A program made the position numbers and the translations under genes. Source: DASCOT01 sp965197275 (lineage in GTDB: Bacteria > Acidobacteriota > UBA890 > WLXD01). Taken from it: 64,000 nucleotides of DNA. Positions 42,875 to 51,586 of this stretch are shown here, piece after piece (within the stretch, counting starts at the first letter, position 1; each line of letters begins with the position of its first letter). The notes below the pieces were generated by a model that saw nothing but the letters and a program-made list of their open reading frames with translations, had not been told where the DNA came from and did not search any database. Location of the stretch: contig CBDAMQ010000026.1 in NCBI GenBank assembly GCA_965197275.1, positions 260,355-324,354 of the forward strand. Reading direction: 5' to 3'.

Positions 42875-43675
42875 GTGACGACATCGATTCTGGTCACCAA
42901 CGACGACGGGATCCACTCGCCGGGGTTACACGCCCTCGCTGACGCCCTGCGGCCGCTGGGCGAGGTGACGATTGTGGCCCCCGATCGGGAGAAAAGTGCC
43001 GCATCGCACGCGCTGACGCTGCACCGACCGGTCACCGTTCGCCGCCTCGAGCCAGGCACCTACACCGCCGATGGAACGCCGGCAGACTGCGTTTACCTCG
43101 GAGCACTGAGCGTTCTCGAGCGCAAGCCCGACCTGGTGGCCTCTGGTATCAATCGCGGCGGCAACATCGGCGACGACGTCACCTATTCAGGCACGGTGGC
43201 GGCGGCACTAGAGGGGGCCATCCTCGGGATCTCCTCGTTCGCTATCTCGCAGGCGGCGCGGAAGAGCGACGAGCGCGGACAGCACGGCGAGCTGACGTTC
43301 TCCTGGGATACGGCGGAGCGGGCCGCGCAGCAGATAGCACGACGAGTGCTGAGCGAAGGACTGCCCGACGACATCCTGCTAAATGTCAACGTGCCAGTCG
43401 ATCCGGTCCGCGGCGTCCGCTGCACGCGTCAGGGGAAGCATCTCTACGACCAGGTGGTGCACGAGGCGGTCGATCCGCGCGGGCGCATTTCCTACTGGGT
43501 CGGCAGTGGGGAGCCCAGAGAGATGGAACAATCGGAGGACACCGACTACACCTCGGTGAGGCGAGGCTACGTGTCGATCACGCCGCTGCACCTGGACCTG
43601 ACACACCGCCGGTTTCTCGAGCGCATCCAACGCGACTGGGAGTCAGGCCTCGACGCCGAGTTCCGTGCCGAGTGA
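42875..43675 (+). CDS. surE: 5'-nucleotidase SurE
   Basis: Metal-dependent nucleoside-monophosphate phosphatase, 266 residues. The metal site has Asp10 and Asp11 (LVTNDDGIHSPG), Ser41 (DREKSAASHALTL) and Asn93 in GINRGGNIGDDVTYSGTVAAA. GTG 42875 is the only start close to the conserved strand; the TTG at 42848 would add nine residues. It meets DUF368 tail to tail with no gap. Confidence 0.93.
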   Translation: MTTSILVTNDDGIHSPGLHALADALRPLGEVTIVAPDREKSAASHALTLHRPVTVRRLEPGTYTADGTPADCVYLGALSVLERKPDLVASGINRGGNIGDDVTYSGTVAAALEGAILGISSFAISQAARKSDERGQHGELTFSWDTAERAAQQIARRVLSEGLPDDILLNVNVPVDPVRGVRCTRQGKHLYDQVVHEAVDPRGRISYWVGSGEPREMEQSEDTDYTSVRRGYVSITPLHLDLTHRRFLERIQRDWESGLDAEFRAE

Positions 43676-44677
43676 TTACTCTTCTCCGAGTCGCGACACC
43701 GCCAGCGTGACGACCGCGCCTCCCAGTACCAGTAGCAGGCCGCCGGCCGCTTGAACCGCTGTGGGTCGGAACGACTCCACCGGCCAGTCGCTGCGATCGA
43801 GGTGGGGCAGGCTCTCCGTCGTCACCAGCACACCCCCCACGCTCGTTCCGACGCCTGGCTCCACTGTGTGCTGGAACGGCCACAGGCCGGCGACGACGCC
43901 CGCGAGCAGTCCCAGCAGAACCCCGAGCGTCGCAGGCCGATAACGCTCCAGTAGATAGCGGAGCAGGTTGCTGATCGCCGCCACGCCGATGAGGATTCCG
44001 AGCCCGACCGGCACGAAGACGCGGAACACGGGGTCTGAGAGTCCGGCAATATCGGCGACCCGGAGCGCGTCCACGGCCCGTTCGATAGCAGTCAGAATGT
44101 GCACGTACTGGCCGAGTACCAGCAGCAGATACCCGCCGCTGATTCCCGGCAAGATCATCGAGGCGGCGCCCGCCGCGCCGGCGACGACGAGCGCCGCGAA
44201 GCCGCCCCCCGTGCCGCTCGCCGCCGCCACCCCGCGCTGTGCGATACCGAGTGCGACCATACCGCTGATTCCCGCTGCCACGCCCAGCCAAAGTGCTGGT
44301 GAAGGCGGACGAGCAAGTCGCCAAAGCGCCGGGATCCCGCCGAGCGTCAGGCCTACGAACAGGCAGTACATGACCCAGCGATGGTGCACGACGAGGTCTC
44401 TGACCGGGCCGGCTAGGACGGCGATGCCGAGAGCAGCGGCGCCCCCTACAATCAACACCAACAACGCCGATCGCCGGCGCCAGCGCAGACGCGAGACATC
44501 GGCGACGGCATCGATGAACTCGGCGTAGATGCCGGCCGCCAGGAGCATTGTTCCGCCGCTGATCCCGGGTACCAGGTTTGCGACCCCCATGAGTAACCCA
44601 CCGAGTGTCGCGCGGACCGTGCGGAGCATTGGCGAAGGGCTGTTGGAGGCTGTCTGGGGGGGCACATTGCGGGCCAT
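43676..44677 (-). CDS. DUF368 family, PopT-like polyprenyl-phosphate translocase
   Basis: Integral membrane protein, 333 residues, eight or more hydrophobic helices. Family repeats LLMGVANLVPGISGGTMLLAAGIY and AASMILPGISGGYLLLVLGQYV contain the inverted-repeat PGISGG signature. DUF368 proteins (PopT) recycle undecaprenyl phosphate across the inner membrane for cell-wall synthesis; the activity here is inferred from family membership. The ATG at 44677 is 42 bases from the divergent tRNA-Pro gene. Confidence 0.88.
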   Translation of the reverse strand: MARNVPPQTASNSPSPMLRTVRATLGGLLMGVANLVPGISGGTMLLAAGIYAEFIDAVADVSRLRWRRRSALLVLIVGGAAALGIAVLAGPVRDLVVHHRWVMYCLFVGLTLGGIPALWRLARPPSPALWLGVAAGISGMVALGIAQRGVAAASGTGGGFAALVVAGAAGAASMILPGISGGYLLLVLGQYVHILTAIERAVDALRVADIAGLSDPVFRVFVPVGLGILIGVAAISNLLRYLLERYRPATLGVLLGLLAGVVAGLWPFQHTVEPGVGTSVGGVLVTTESLPHLDRSDWPVESFRPTAVQAAGGLLLVLGGAVVTLAVSRLGEE

Positions 44678-44718
44678 TGGTCCATGCTACACTCGCGTTT
44701 CGTCTGGGGTTTTCGTGT

Positions 44719-44796
44719 CGGGGCGTAGCGCAGCTTGGATAGCGCGCACGGTTCGGGTCCGTGAGGTCGGGAGTTCAAATCTCCCCGCCCCGACCA
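44719..44796 (+). tRNA. tRNA-Pro (anticodon CGG), CCA encoded
   Basis: Acceptor CGGGGCG pairs with CGCCCCG, D arm GCGC/GCGC, anticodon stem CACGG/CCGTG with loop TTCGGGT (anticodon CGG), T arm GGGAG-TTCAAAT-CTCCC, discriminator A, then CCA at 44794-44796. A TACACT box at 44688-44693 could be its -10. It shares a 23-base 3' stretch with the tRNA-Pro at 39949. Confidence 0.93.
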
Positions 44797-44848
44797 TCTT
44801 TCCTACTGACGCGGCAGTCGCCGCGCGCTGCTCATCGGCTCCGTATCG

Positions 44849-45382
44849 ATGGACCGTTCTGCCACAGATCTGCGGTTGCGGGAGCTGATCCGCGACGTTC
44901 CCGACTTCCCGACGCCGGGGATCGTCTTCAAGGACATCACCACGCTGCTCACGGACGGTGGTGCCTTCCGCGACGCCGTACTGGCGATGTGCGAGCCGTT
45001 TCGCGCTGGCCGTCCGGAAGTGCTGGCGGCAGTCGAGTCGCGCGGCTTCCCGTTCGGCGCCGCCATGGCGTTGGAGCTCGGTTGCGGGCTCGCCTTGGTG
45101 CGCAAGCCGGGACGGCTGCCGGCGGATACCGAACGCGTCCACTACGATCTCGAGTACGGCTCCGATAGCCTCGAGATCCATCGTGACGCCTTGGTACCCG
45201 GTCAGCGAGTGCTCGTTGTCGATGACCTGTTGGCGACCGGGGGCACGGCGCGGGCGACTGTAGAGCTAGCGCATCGTCTCAAGGCCCAGGTGCTCGGTGT
45301 GGCCGTGCTCGTCGAGCTCACGTTTCTGAACGGACGCAGGCACTTCGATGGAATCGAGCTGCATTCCGTACTGAAGTATTGA
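44849..45382 (+). CDS. apt: Adenine phosphoribosyltransferase
   Basis: Salvages adenine to AMP with PRPP (177 residues, usual length). Seen: LRELIRDVPDFPTPGIVFKDIT, ESRGFPFGAAMALELG, ALVRKPGRLP, and the PRPP loop VLVVDDLLATGGTARATVEL. The end overlaps the glycerate kinase start as TTGA. Confidence 0.95.
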   Translation: MDRSATDLRLRELIRDVPDFPTPGIVFKDITTLLTDGGAFRDAVLAMCEPFRAGRPEVLAAVESRGFPFGAAMALELGCGLALVRKPGRLPADTERVHYDLEYGSDSLEIHRDALVPGQRVLVVDDLLATGGTARATVELAHRLKAQVLGVAVLVELTFLNGRRHFDGIELHSVLKY

Positions 45383-46761
45383 CTCCGAACAGCTGTGGCG
45401 ACGAGCTCTCCGCAGCTCGCCATTCGCACCGATTGGATGGACGTAGGATCCTCGACGCGGCGATCGGCGCGGTCGATGGCGAGAGCATCGTTGAAGAGCA
45501 GCTCGAGCTGCTGGATGGCCCGGGTCGCGGCGGCCCGTGGGTGCGCGCCGGAGACAGCTCGATGCGCCTTCCACCTGGTCGTGTGCTCGTCATCGGCGCT
45601 GGCAAAGCGGCGGCGCCGATGGCTACAGCGGCGGAGCGCCTGCTCGGTTCTCGGATCGCCGACGGGTTGGTGATCACCAACGACGGCAACGCGCTGCCAC
45701 TCGAGCGGGTGCGCGTGCGTGAGGCGAGCCACCCCCTTCCCGACGTCCGTGGGCTGCAGGCGACCGACGAGCTCCTGGGCATCGTCGCGGACGCGGGCGA
45801 GGACGATCTTGTCGTCTGCCTGATCTCTGGCGGGGCGTCGGCGCTGATGGTACGGCCGGCGGCGGGAATCGACCTGGAGCAGCTGCAGCGAACTACCGAG
45901 ATCCTGCTTGCCTCCGGGGCGCCCATCGACGACGTCAACGCCATACGCAAGCACCTGTCGGCGGTCAAGGGTGGGCGCCTTGCTGAGATAGCCTCCCCGG
46001 CGACGGTGCTGACGCTGATGCTGTCGGACGTCGTCGGCAACTCGCTGACCGCGATCGGCTCCGGACCCACCGTGCCGGATCCGACGAGCTTCGCCAGCTG
46101 TCTCGAAGTGGTCGTGCGCCACGACCTGACCGAACAGGTGCCGGGACCCGTCCTGGATCGACTCCGCCGGGGCGCGGCAGGGGACCTCGCAGACACGCCC
46201 ACCTCCGATTCGCCGACCTTCGCACGGGTAACCAATCTGGTGATCGGTGACAACCGGCGCGCCCTTGGCGCCGCGGCCACCGAGGCATCGCGGCTGGGGT
46301 ATCGACCGTTTGTGCTGACGTCGCGACTACAGGGGGAGGCGCGGTCGGTGGGCCGGCGGCTGGCGGCCCTTGGTATGTCTTGCGCCGGCGGCGGCGACTC
46401 GTCTGTGTGCTTGCTGGCCGGTGGCGAGAGCACCGTGACGCTGGTCGGACGCGGACGCGGCGGCCGTAACCAGGAAGCCGCGCTGGCGGCAGCGATGCTG
46501 CTCGACGGTACCGGGGGCGTGACTTTCGCGTCCGTCGGAACGGATGGTCGCGATGGGCCGACAGACGCGGCCGGCGCGTTCGCGGACGGAACCACCGTGC
46601 GCCGGGGTCGAGAGCGCGGGTTGAAAGCCGATGAGTTCCTGTTGGACAACGACTCGTATACGTTCTTTGAAGCGCTGGGTGATCTTGTCCGTACCGGTCC
46701 GACCAGGACCAACGTGATGGATCTCCAGCTCGTTCTGGTGGGAGCGAGATCGCATGGCTGA
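45379..46761 (+). CDS. Glycerate 2-kinase (MOFRL/GckA type)
   Basis: 460 residues of the DUF4147-MOFRL family, which phosphorylates D-glycerate at position 2 and feeds the serine cycle or glycerate use. N-terminal Rossmann-like part: VLVIGAGKAAAPMA, EASHPLPDVRG, LISGGASALM. The C-terminal MOFRL domain has GGESTVTLVGRGRGGRNQEAALA and SVGTDGRDGPTDAAGA. It begins with TTG within the apt stop; a later start is possible, since the first 20 residues are not conserved-looking. Confidence 0.88.
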   Translation: MTPNSCGDELSAARHSHRLDGRRILDAAIGAVDGESIVEEQLELLDGPGRGGPWVRAGDSSMRLPPGRVLVIGAGKAAAPMATAAERLLGSRIADGLVITNDGNALPLERVRVREASHPLPDVRGLQATDELLGIVADAGEDDLVVCLISGGASALMVRPAAGIDLEQLQRTTEILLASGAPIDDVNAIRKHLSAVKGGRLAEIASPATVLTLMLSDVVGNSLTAIGSGPTVPDPTSFASCLEVVVRHDLTEQVPGPVLDRLRRGAAGDLADTPTSDSPTFARVTNLVIGDNRRALGAAATEASRLGYRPFVLTSRLQGEARSVGRRLAALGMSCAGGGDSSVCLLAGGESTVTLVGRGRGGRNQEAALAAAMLLDGTGGVTFASVGTDGRDGPTDAAGAFADGTTVRRGRERGLKADEFLLDNDSYTFFEALGDLVRTGPTRTNVMDLQLVLVGARSHG

Positions 46762-47545
46762 AGACGATGGAACGGCCGCCACGCTCGATCAGCTGGAGGC
46801 CGTACGGGTCGCCGTCGAGACCGAGTACTTGGACTGCATGCACGGGCTCGAAGTCCGTGCCGACGCACTGCGCGCCGCGGTCAGCGCTCTGGAGCTCGGA
46901 AACGCGGCGGGAGGCGCCGCCATCCCGCCTTCCGAGTCGATTCTCAGCGCGGCGTCACCAGCAGCGTTGTTGGCGCCGGCGGCTGAGCGGCCGGACGAAG
47001 CTCCGCCTGCCGAGTGGAATCCGCCGGTCGGGGGGATCCGGGGCTGGCTCGCCAGCTGGCTACTGGGCGACCTGCAGCCAGTCATCGATCAACGCCAGTC
47101 CGCCAACGACGCCGCGCTCGCCGAGCTGCGGGCCGATCTGGGCAGTTTGCGCGCCGAAGTCGCGGCAGCTCTCGATCGCGCTCAACAGGCGGCGACGGCA
47201 CAACTTGATTCAGCGCTCGTGGGGTTGGGTGCGGTGCAGGAGCAACAACGAGTCGCCGCCACTGAAGCGCGCGCTCAGGAAGCACGTCGCTGGCGCGGTG
47301 TCGGCGAGGCCCTCGATCACGCAGTGGAAGGCTTGACGCTCGCAACCCGTCTCAGCGAGCGACTGCGTGCCGTGGTCGATGCCAAGGACGCTGAGGGCTT
47401 GCAGCGGGCAGTGCAGGGACCGTCGCTGCAGGTCGAGGTGATCGTCGACGAACTGACGCGTCGTCAGGAAGCGCTGCTGGCGCAGCTTGTCGGGCGTCGG
47501 CAAGAGCTCGACAAGTTGATCGAATCGGTATCGAACGGCGACTGA
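46754..47545 (+). CDS. Coiled-coil protein of unknown function
   Basis: 263 residues, overlapping the glycerate kinase gene by 8 bases. An N-terminal helix (about 8-50) is followed by an Ala/Pro-rich linker, a short hydrophobic stretch GGIRGWLASWLLGDLQP (about 92-108), and long heptad-like helices (about 110-262) rich in Ala, Leu, Glu, Arg and Gln. No signal peptide and no recognised domain. It may be a membrane-peripheral structural or scaffold protein; I cannot assign a function. Confidence 0.65.
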   Translation: MAEDDGTAATLDQLEAVRVAVETEYLDCMHGLEVRADALRAAVSALELGNAAGGAAIPPSESILSAASPAALLAPAAERPDEAPPAEWNPPVGGIRGWLASWLLGDLQPVIDQRQSANDAALAELRADLGSLRAEVAAALDRAQQAATAQLDSALVGLGAVQEQQRVAATEARAQEARRWRGVGEALDHAVEGLTLATRLSERLRAVVDAKDAEGLQRAVQGPSLQVEVIVDELTRRQEALLAQLVGRRQELDKLIESVSNGD

Positions 47546-47584
47546 GCCGCCCTGGCGACTCGGCAACCCGCCGCGGCCTCGACC

Positions 47585-48262
47585 TCAGCTGGTCGAACGG
47601 CGCGGCACCGCGGTTCGCTCCGCGGCGCGAGGCCGGGCGAGCAAGCGGTCGATCTCGTCGAGGGGATCCGGGATGTCGTCGGCGATCCGCGCGGCAAGAT
47701 GCGCCAGCCGATCATGGCCCCAGAACAACTCATCGCCCAGGCGGCATGTCGGTACTCCGAATACGCCCCGCTCGATCGCCGCCGAGGTCGACTCCCGCAG
47801 CCGATCTTTGGTCTGGGCGGCACGGATACCGGCTTCGAGTCGGCTGGTGTCGAGTCCGATCTCTGCTACGACAGCGGTCAAGGTCGCAGGTTCAGCAAGG
47901 TCGCGGCCGTCGGCCCAACAGGCGCGAGCCAGCGCCGTCGACAGCTCTAAACAGCGTTCGTCTTCCAGATAGACACAAACTGTTCTCAGGGCCTCGAGCG
48001 AGCGGAACGGATGCGATGGAGGACCGTTCAACGGGATGCCGAGCAAGGCTGCGCAGCGCCGCACGTCGGCGAACGTGTAGTGGCGCTTGACCTCGACTTC
48101 CACCGGACCCACCAGGCCGGTGTGATTCAGCAGCACGCCGTACACCACGGGCTGTGGGCGCCATCGCACGCGGTGACGGCGGCCGAATTCCGCTGCCTGC
48201 GCCAGTAGCAAGTAGGTGTACGGCGAGACGAAGTCGAAGTAGAGGTCGACGGCTGTCTTCAT
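47585..48262 (-). CDS. DsbA-fold protein, 2-hydroxychromene-2-carboxylate isomerase-like
   Basis: 225 residues. The N-terminal FDFVSPYTYLL has Ser13 at the position of the glutathione-interacting serine of HCCA isomerases, instead of a CxxC pair. The insert helical domain and GVFGVPTCRLGDELFWGHDRL (thioredoxin-fold cis-Pro region) match the family. HCCA isomerase acts in naphthalene breakdown, but most homologues are of unknown role and no other naphthalene genes are here, so a general GST-like role is likely. Confidence 0.82.
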   Translation of the reverse strand: MKTAVDLYFDFVSPYTYLLLAQAAEFGRRHRVRWRPQPVVYGVLLNHTGLVGPVEVEVKRHYTFADVRRCAALLGIPLNGPPSHPFRSLEALRTVCVYLEDERCLELSTALARACWADGRDLAEPATLTAVVAEIGLDTSRLEAGIRAAQTKDRLRESTSAAIERGVFGVPTCRLGDELFWGHDRLAHLAARIADDIPDPLDEIDRLLARPRAAERTAVPRRSTS

Positions 48263-48331
48263 ATCGTCATCGGGTTGTCGTCAGAGTGCGGTGGTGGCAT
48301 CGGCGGAGCAAGGGCACCAAGCGGCTGTCTG

Positions 48332-50641
48332 CTAGAGGTCATCCGGTGGTTCGTCCTGTTCGAGCGCCTGTCGCAATCGCGCCCGCGCGTCCTCATCGCC
48401 GAACAGCGTCGAGTCGGTGCGCAACAGCTCGGCGACGACCTCATCCACGCCGCGCTCGCTGCGGCGGCGCTGATGTTCGCTGAGGTCGCGTATGAATGGC
48501 CACAGGCGAGTACGGACATCTGGCGGAAGAACTTGCTCGAGGTATTCCAGCGAGATGCTCTTGAGCTTGTCGTCGTCCAGAACGATGCCGTGGAACGCGG
48601 TGCGGACCGGAGCGGGCTCGAGAACCAGGGACAACAGCCGAAATGTGTGCTCGAGCGATAGCTCCCCACGACCGTAGACGCGATCGCTGATGAAATCGTC
48701 CGGTGTCGGTTGATCATCCAGCAGCCGCTGGAGCTCCCAGATCGGTCGGTCTCTCCCCACCTCCGTGCGCACCGCGGCCCAGACACGATCGGCCACGCCT
48801 CGCTCGGCGATCTCCAGCGCCTTCTTGCGGCGCCGTGCCAGCGCTACTCCGCTGCGGTAGCGGACCTCGAAGCGGTCGCCCGCCAGTCCATCGAGCAACG
48901 CGTCGTCGGCGCTCGCCAGCGTAATGCCGGCAAGAACGCGCGGGATACGTCGGCGGATGACGAAGTCGGCTGAAGGATCCAGCAGCGTGCTGGCCAGCGG
49001 CTCGACGGCGGCGTAGTCAAGCCGCCGGAGGATGCTACCGGCGCGCCGGTAGAAGGCGTCGCGGGCGAGCAAACGGCTCAGCGCCTCGACGTGCTCTGTG
49101 TTCCAGTCGTCGGCATGATCGAGAGCCGCCGAGATTGCCTGCGGGTCACCTTCAGTGATGTTGTCGAGCGTCGTGGCAGTGCGCTGCTCCGGCGCCGGTC
49201 GCGGTGCGGATTCGGTCGCCGGAGGTAGCGTCAGCCCGCTCTGCGACAACGCCGACTTGAAGTCGAACTGCGTTACCGTCATGGTCATCTCGCCGCCGGC
49301 GAACTGGGTTTGCACCAGGGCATCTTCGATGTCGTCTTGTCCCTCCTGCAGCCGGTCGAGAAGCGTACGAAAGTACTCTGCTCCCATGGTCCTGGCCAGC
49401 AACAGGAACGTCATCGCCGATACGGCGACGATGGCGGCGAGCCCGCGCGATGGCAGGCCTGCAAACACCACCCACATGAATACAACAGCGGCTGCCGTAC
49501 CCTCGGCGGCGCTATCGACGAAGGAATCCACGAACGTCTTGGTTCGCCGTCGCTGTTCGGCGGGGACCGGGACGTAGAGGTACTCCAGCACGGAGCGATG
49601 CACCGACCTGCGTAGCGTATTGTCGGCGCCCCGCACTACCGTTGCGGTGATCAGCCCGGGTAACCAGAACAGGGCCGCGGACCCGGTGAGCAACACGATC
49701 GGTAGTACAGCCAAGCTGACGCTGATACCGGCGGCACTCAGCAAGCGCGAGGCCACCAGCATCTGGATTGCCAGAGCTGCTACGCCGCTGATGCCATAGA
49801 ACGTACCGAAGAACGCCGCCAGGTCGGCATCGTCGGGATACACCGCGAACGCGGCTTCTTTGAACTGGTAGTCGATCAGGCCCGACGCGAACGTAGCCAC
49901 GGCGACGATCATCGCCATGTTCCGCAAATGCGGAGTTCGAGCCACGAGCGCCAGGCTCTCGCCGACAGCTGGGGTCTCGACGTCGCGTGGCGCCGGGGTA
50001 GCGGGCGGCTCGGGCAGCTGGCGTAGTAACAGCAGCAGAGCTCCCAGGATGGCGATGAGGCTCAACACCAACCCGCCGTTGCCCATGCCGGGGGAAGGGG
50101 CGAAGCGCTCGATCATCCGACCAAAGGGTCCCAGTGATATGCCGGCAATCATCGCCCCCAGCGTCCCACCTGCGCCGATCATTCCGAAGAGCCGCTTCGC
50201 ATCGCGCAGCGCGAACTGCTCCGAGGTCACGACCCAGAACCCGGATGTGAGCAGCAGTGTGCCCAGCGCGGTGAACACGTAGAAAGCCACCGTAGTCGCG
50301 CCGACCACGGCGTTGGATGCCGACAACGAAGTGAGCGCCCAGAGCACGACCAGGCCGCCGAGGAGCATCGAGATGAGCATCTGGTAGACGTCTTCGGGCT
50401 CCTGGCGGCTCATCAGACGGCTGAATGCCCCAACCAGCGGCAGGCTGATGAGCGCCGTGACCATGATCACGTAGGGCAGCGATTCGACCGAGAACTCGTC
50501 GATGAAGAACGCCTCGCGGAGCGCACGCGCGGTGATGCTGAACGACATGACCAGAAACGCACCCACCGCCGATACGGTGAACTTGCGGTGCTGGTGTGGT
50601 CGGATATCCAGCCAGCGCGCCAGCGCCAACAACAGGCTCAT
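48332..50641 (-). CDS. ADP/ATP-translocase-like (Npt1/TLC) membrane protein with HEAT-like C-terminus
   Basis: 769 residues. About 12 hydrophobic helices fill residues 15-430. Segments such as ALREAFFIDEF, TSGFWVVTSEQFALRDAKRLFGMIGAGGTLGAM and VRGADNTLRRSVHRSVLEYLYVPVPAEQRRRTKTFVDSF resemble bacterial nucleotide-transporter-type MFS proteins. The soluble tail (about 480-769) is all-helical with HEAT-like pairs (AVEPLASTLLDPSADFVIRRRIPRVLAG). Classical Npt proteins exchange ATP in intracellular parasites; free-living homologues with HEAT tails are of unknown function. It could transport nucleotides or another solute. Confidence 0.72.
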   Translation of the reverse strand: MSLLLALARWLDIRPHQHRKFTVSAVGAFLVMSFSITARALREAFFIDEFSVESLPYVIMVTALISLPLVGAFSRLMSRQEPEDVYQMLISMLLGGLVVLWALTSLSASNAVVGATTVAFYVFTALGTLLLTSGFWVVTSEQFALRDAKRLFGMIGAGGTLGAMIAGISLGPFGRMIERFAPSPGMGNGGLVLSLIAILGALLLLLRQLPEPPATPAPRDVETPAVGESLALVARTPHLRNMAMIVAVATFASGLIDYQFKEAAFAVYPDDADLAAFFGTFYGISGVAALAIQMLVASRLLSAAGISVSLAVLPIVLLTGSAALFWLPGLITATVVRGADNTLRRSVHRSVLEYLYVPVPAEQRRRTKTFVDSFVDSAAEGTAAAVVFMWVVFAGLPSRGLAAIVAVSAMTFLLLARTMGAEYFRTLLDRLQEGQDDIEDALVQTQFAGGEMTMTVTQFDFKSALSQSGLTLPPATESAPRPAPEQRTATTLDNITEGDPQAISAALDHADDWNTEHVEALSRLLARDAFYRRAGSILRRLDYAAVEPLASTLLDPSADFVIRRRIPRVLAGITLASADDALLDGLAGDRFEVRYRSGVALARRRKKALEIAERGVADRVWAAVRTEVGRDRPIWELQRLLDDQPTPDDFISDRVYGRGELSLEHTFRLLSLVLEPAPVRTAFHGIVLDDDKLKSISLEYLEQVLPPDVRTRLWPFIRDLSEHQRRRSERGVDEVVAELLRTDSTLFGDEDARARLRQALEQDEPPDDL

Positions 50642-50839
50642 GTCGTCGTCGCCGGTGCTGCTACTTCGAAGACGGCAGCGACGAAACCACGCGAGCGATT
50701 CGGTATCGGGTCTCGGGGCACGTCTCCTCGCGGGCTTTGGCTCCCAGCCGGGCCGTGGCGCGCGATTGTAGCATCGGTCGTGGGGACTGGGCGGGCGATG
50801 CTAGACTGCTGTCAACGAGCCCTCGATCCAGGATGGGGA

Positions 50840-51454
50840 ATGATGGAAGGACTAGATCAGCAGGCCCCCGACGCCGTTGCGGCTGTCAAGATGACCGATT
50901 CGGCGATCGCCAAGGTCAGCGAGTTCGCCGCTGGTCACGACGAGGCGGCCGGCAAGCATCTGCGCATTTATATACAGGGTGGTAGCAAGGCGGCGTACGA
51001 GTACGGCTTCACGTTCGACGAGCGCCACGACGGCGACGAGGTGTTACCGCAAGGTGACATCGAGCTGCTCGTCGACCGGTACTCGCTCATGTACATGCTC
51101 GGCAGCGAGGTCGATTTCGTCGATGACGTGCGCGGCAGCGGCTTTGTGGTCGAGAATCCCAACTTGCCGCCGCTGATGCAGAACCCGGTGGCCGCCAAAG
51201 TGCAGCAGATCCTCGAGGAGCGCATCAACCCGGGCGTCGCGAGTCACGGTGGATGGGTGTCGCTCATCGACTACGAGGCCGGCCGCGTCTTCCTGAAGCT
51301 CGGAGGGGGGTGTCAGGGTTGCGGCATGGTCGACGTAACCCTCAAACAGGGCATCGAGCGGGTCTTGAAAGACGAGATTCCGGATATCGTCGAGGTGCTC
51401 GACACGACCGATCACGCCTCGGGGACGAACCCCTACTTCTCGCCCGCCAAGTAG
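50840..51454 (+). CDS. nfuA: Fe-S cluster carrier NfuA-like
   Basis: 204 residues. The N-terminal A-type-carrier-like domain (about 18-108) lacks the usual cluster cysteines (GGSKAAYEYGFTF in place of a GGCSG-type loop), as in NfuA. The C-terminal NifU domain (about 115-195) carries the cluster motif Cys158-x2-Cys161 in GGGCQGCGM. It delivers [4Fe-4S] clusters to apo-proteins. The ATG at 50840 is followed directly by a second ATG. It is divergent from the membrane protein before it. Confidence 0.92.
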   Translation: MMEGLDQQAPDAVAAVKMTDSAIAKVSEFAAGHDEAAGKHLRIYIQGGSKAAYEYGFTFDERHDGDEVLPQGDIELLVDRYSLMYMLGSEVDFVDDVRGSGFVVENPNLPPLMQNPVAAKVQQILEERINPGVASHGGWVSLIDYEAGRVFLKLGGGCQGCGMVDVTLKQGIERVLKDEIPDIVEVLDTTDHASGTNPYFSPAK

Positions 51455-51521
51455 ACGCACCCCGACGAGCCTCTTCGATCGCTGACGTGCGACCGCGCCG
51501 GTCGATTCGAAATGCGTCGCT

Positions 51522-51586
51522 GCGCCTGGCATCCGGACCCATTTCGCCACCACGATAGGCAACGATCATCTGTTACGGGCCACTAG
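51522..51586 (-). repeat. Dispersed repeat, copy B (65 bp)
   Basis: 57 of 65 bases match copy C (60160-60224) without gaps; the first 28 plus-strand bases are identical. Read on the minus strand, the second to fourth bases (TAG, 51585-51583) are the stop codon of the ATP-grasp gene. It holds the minus-strand hairpin GTAAC, loop AGATGATC, GTTGC. The 67 bases between nfuA and the repeat show no gene. Confidence 0.85.

Noticed and set aside
39949..44796. Shared 23-base stretch in the two tRNA-Pro genes read as prophage attL/attR
   Set aside because: Both loci are complete tRNA genes and the shared part is the T arm and acceptor of isoacceptors; no integrase gene is present. Kept only as a possible hot spot.
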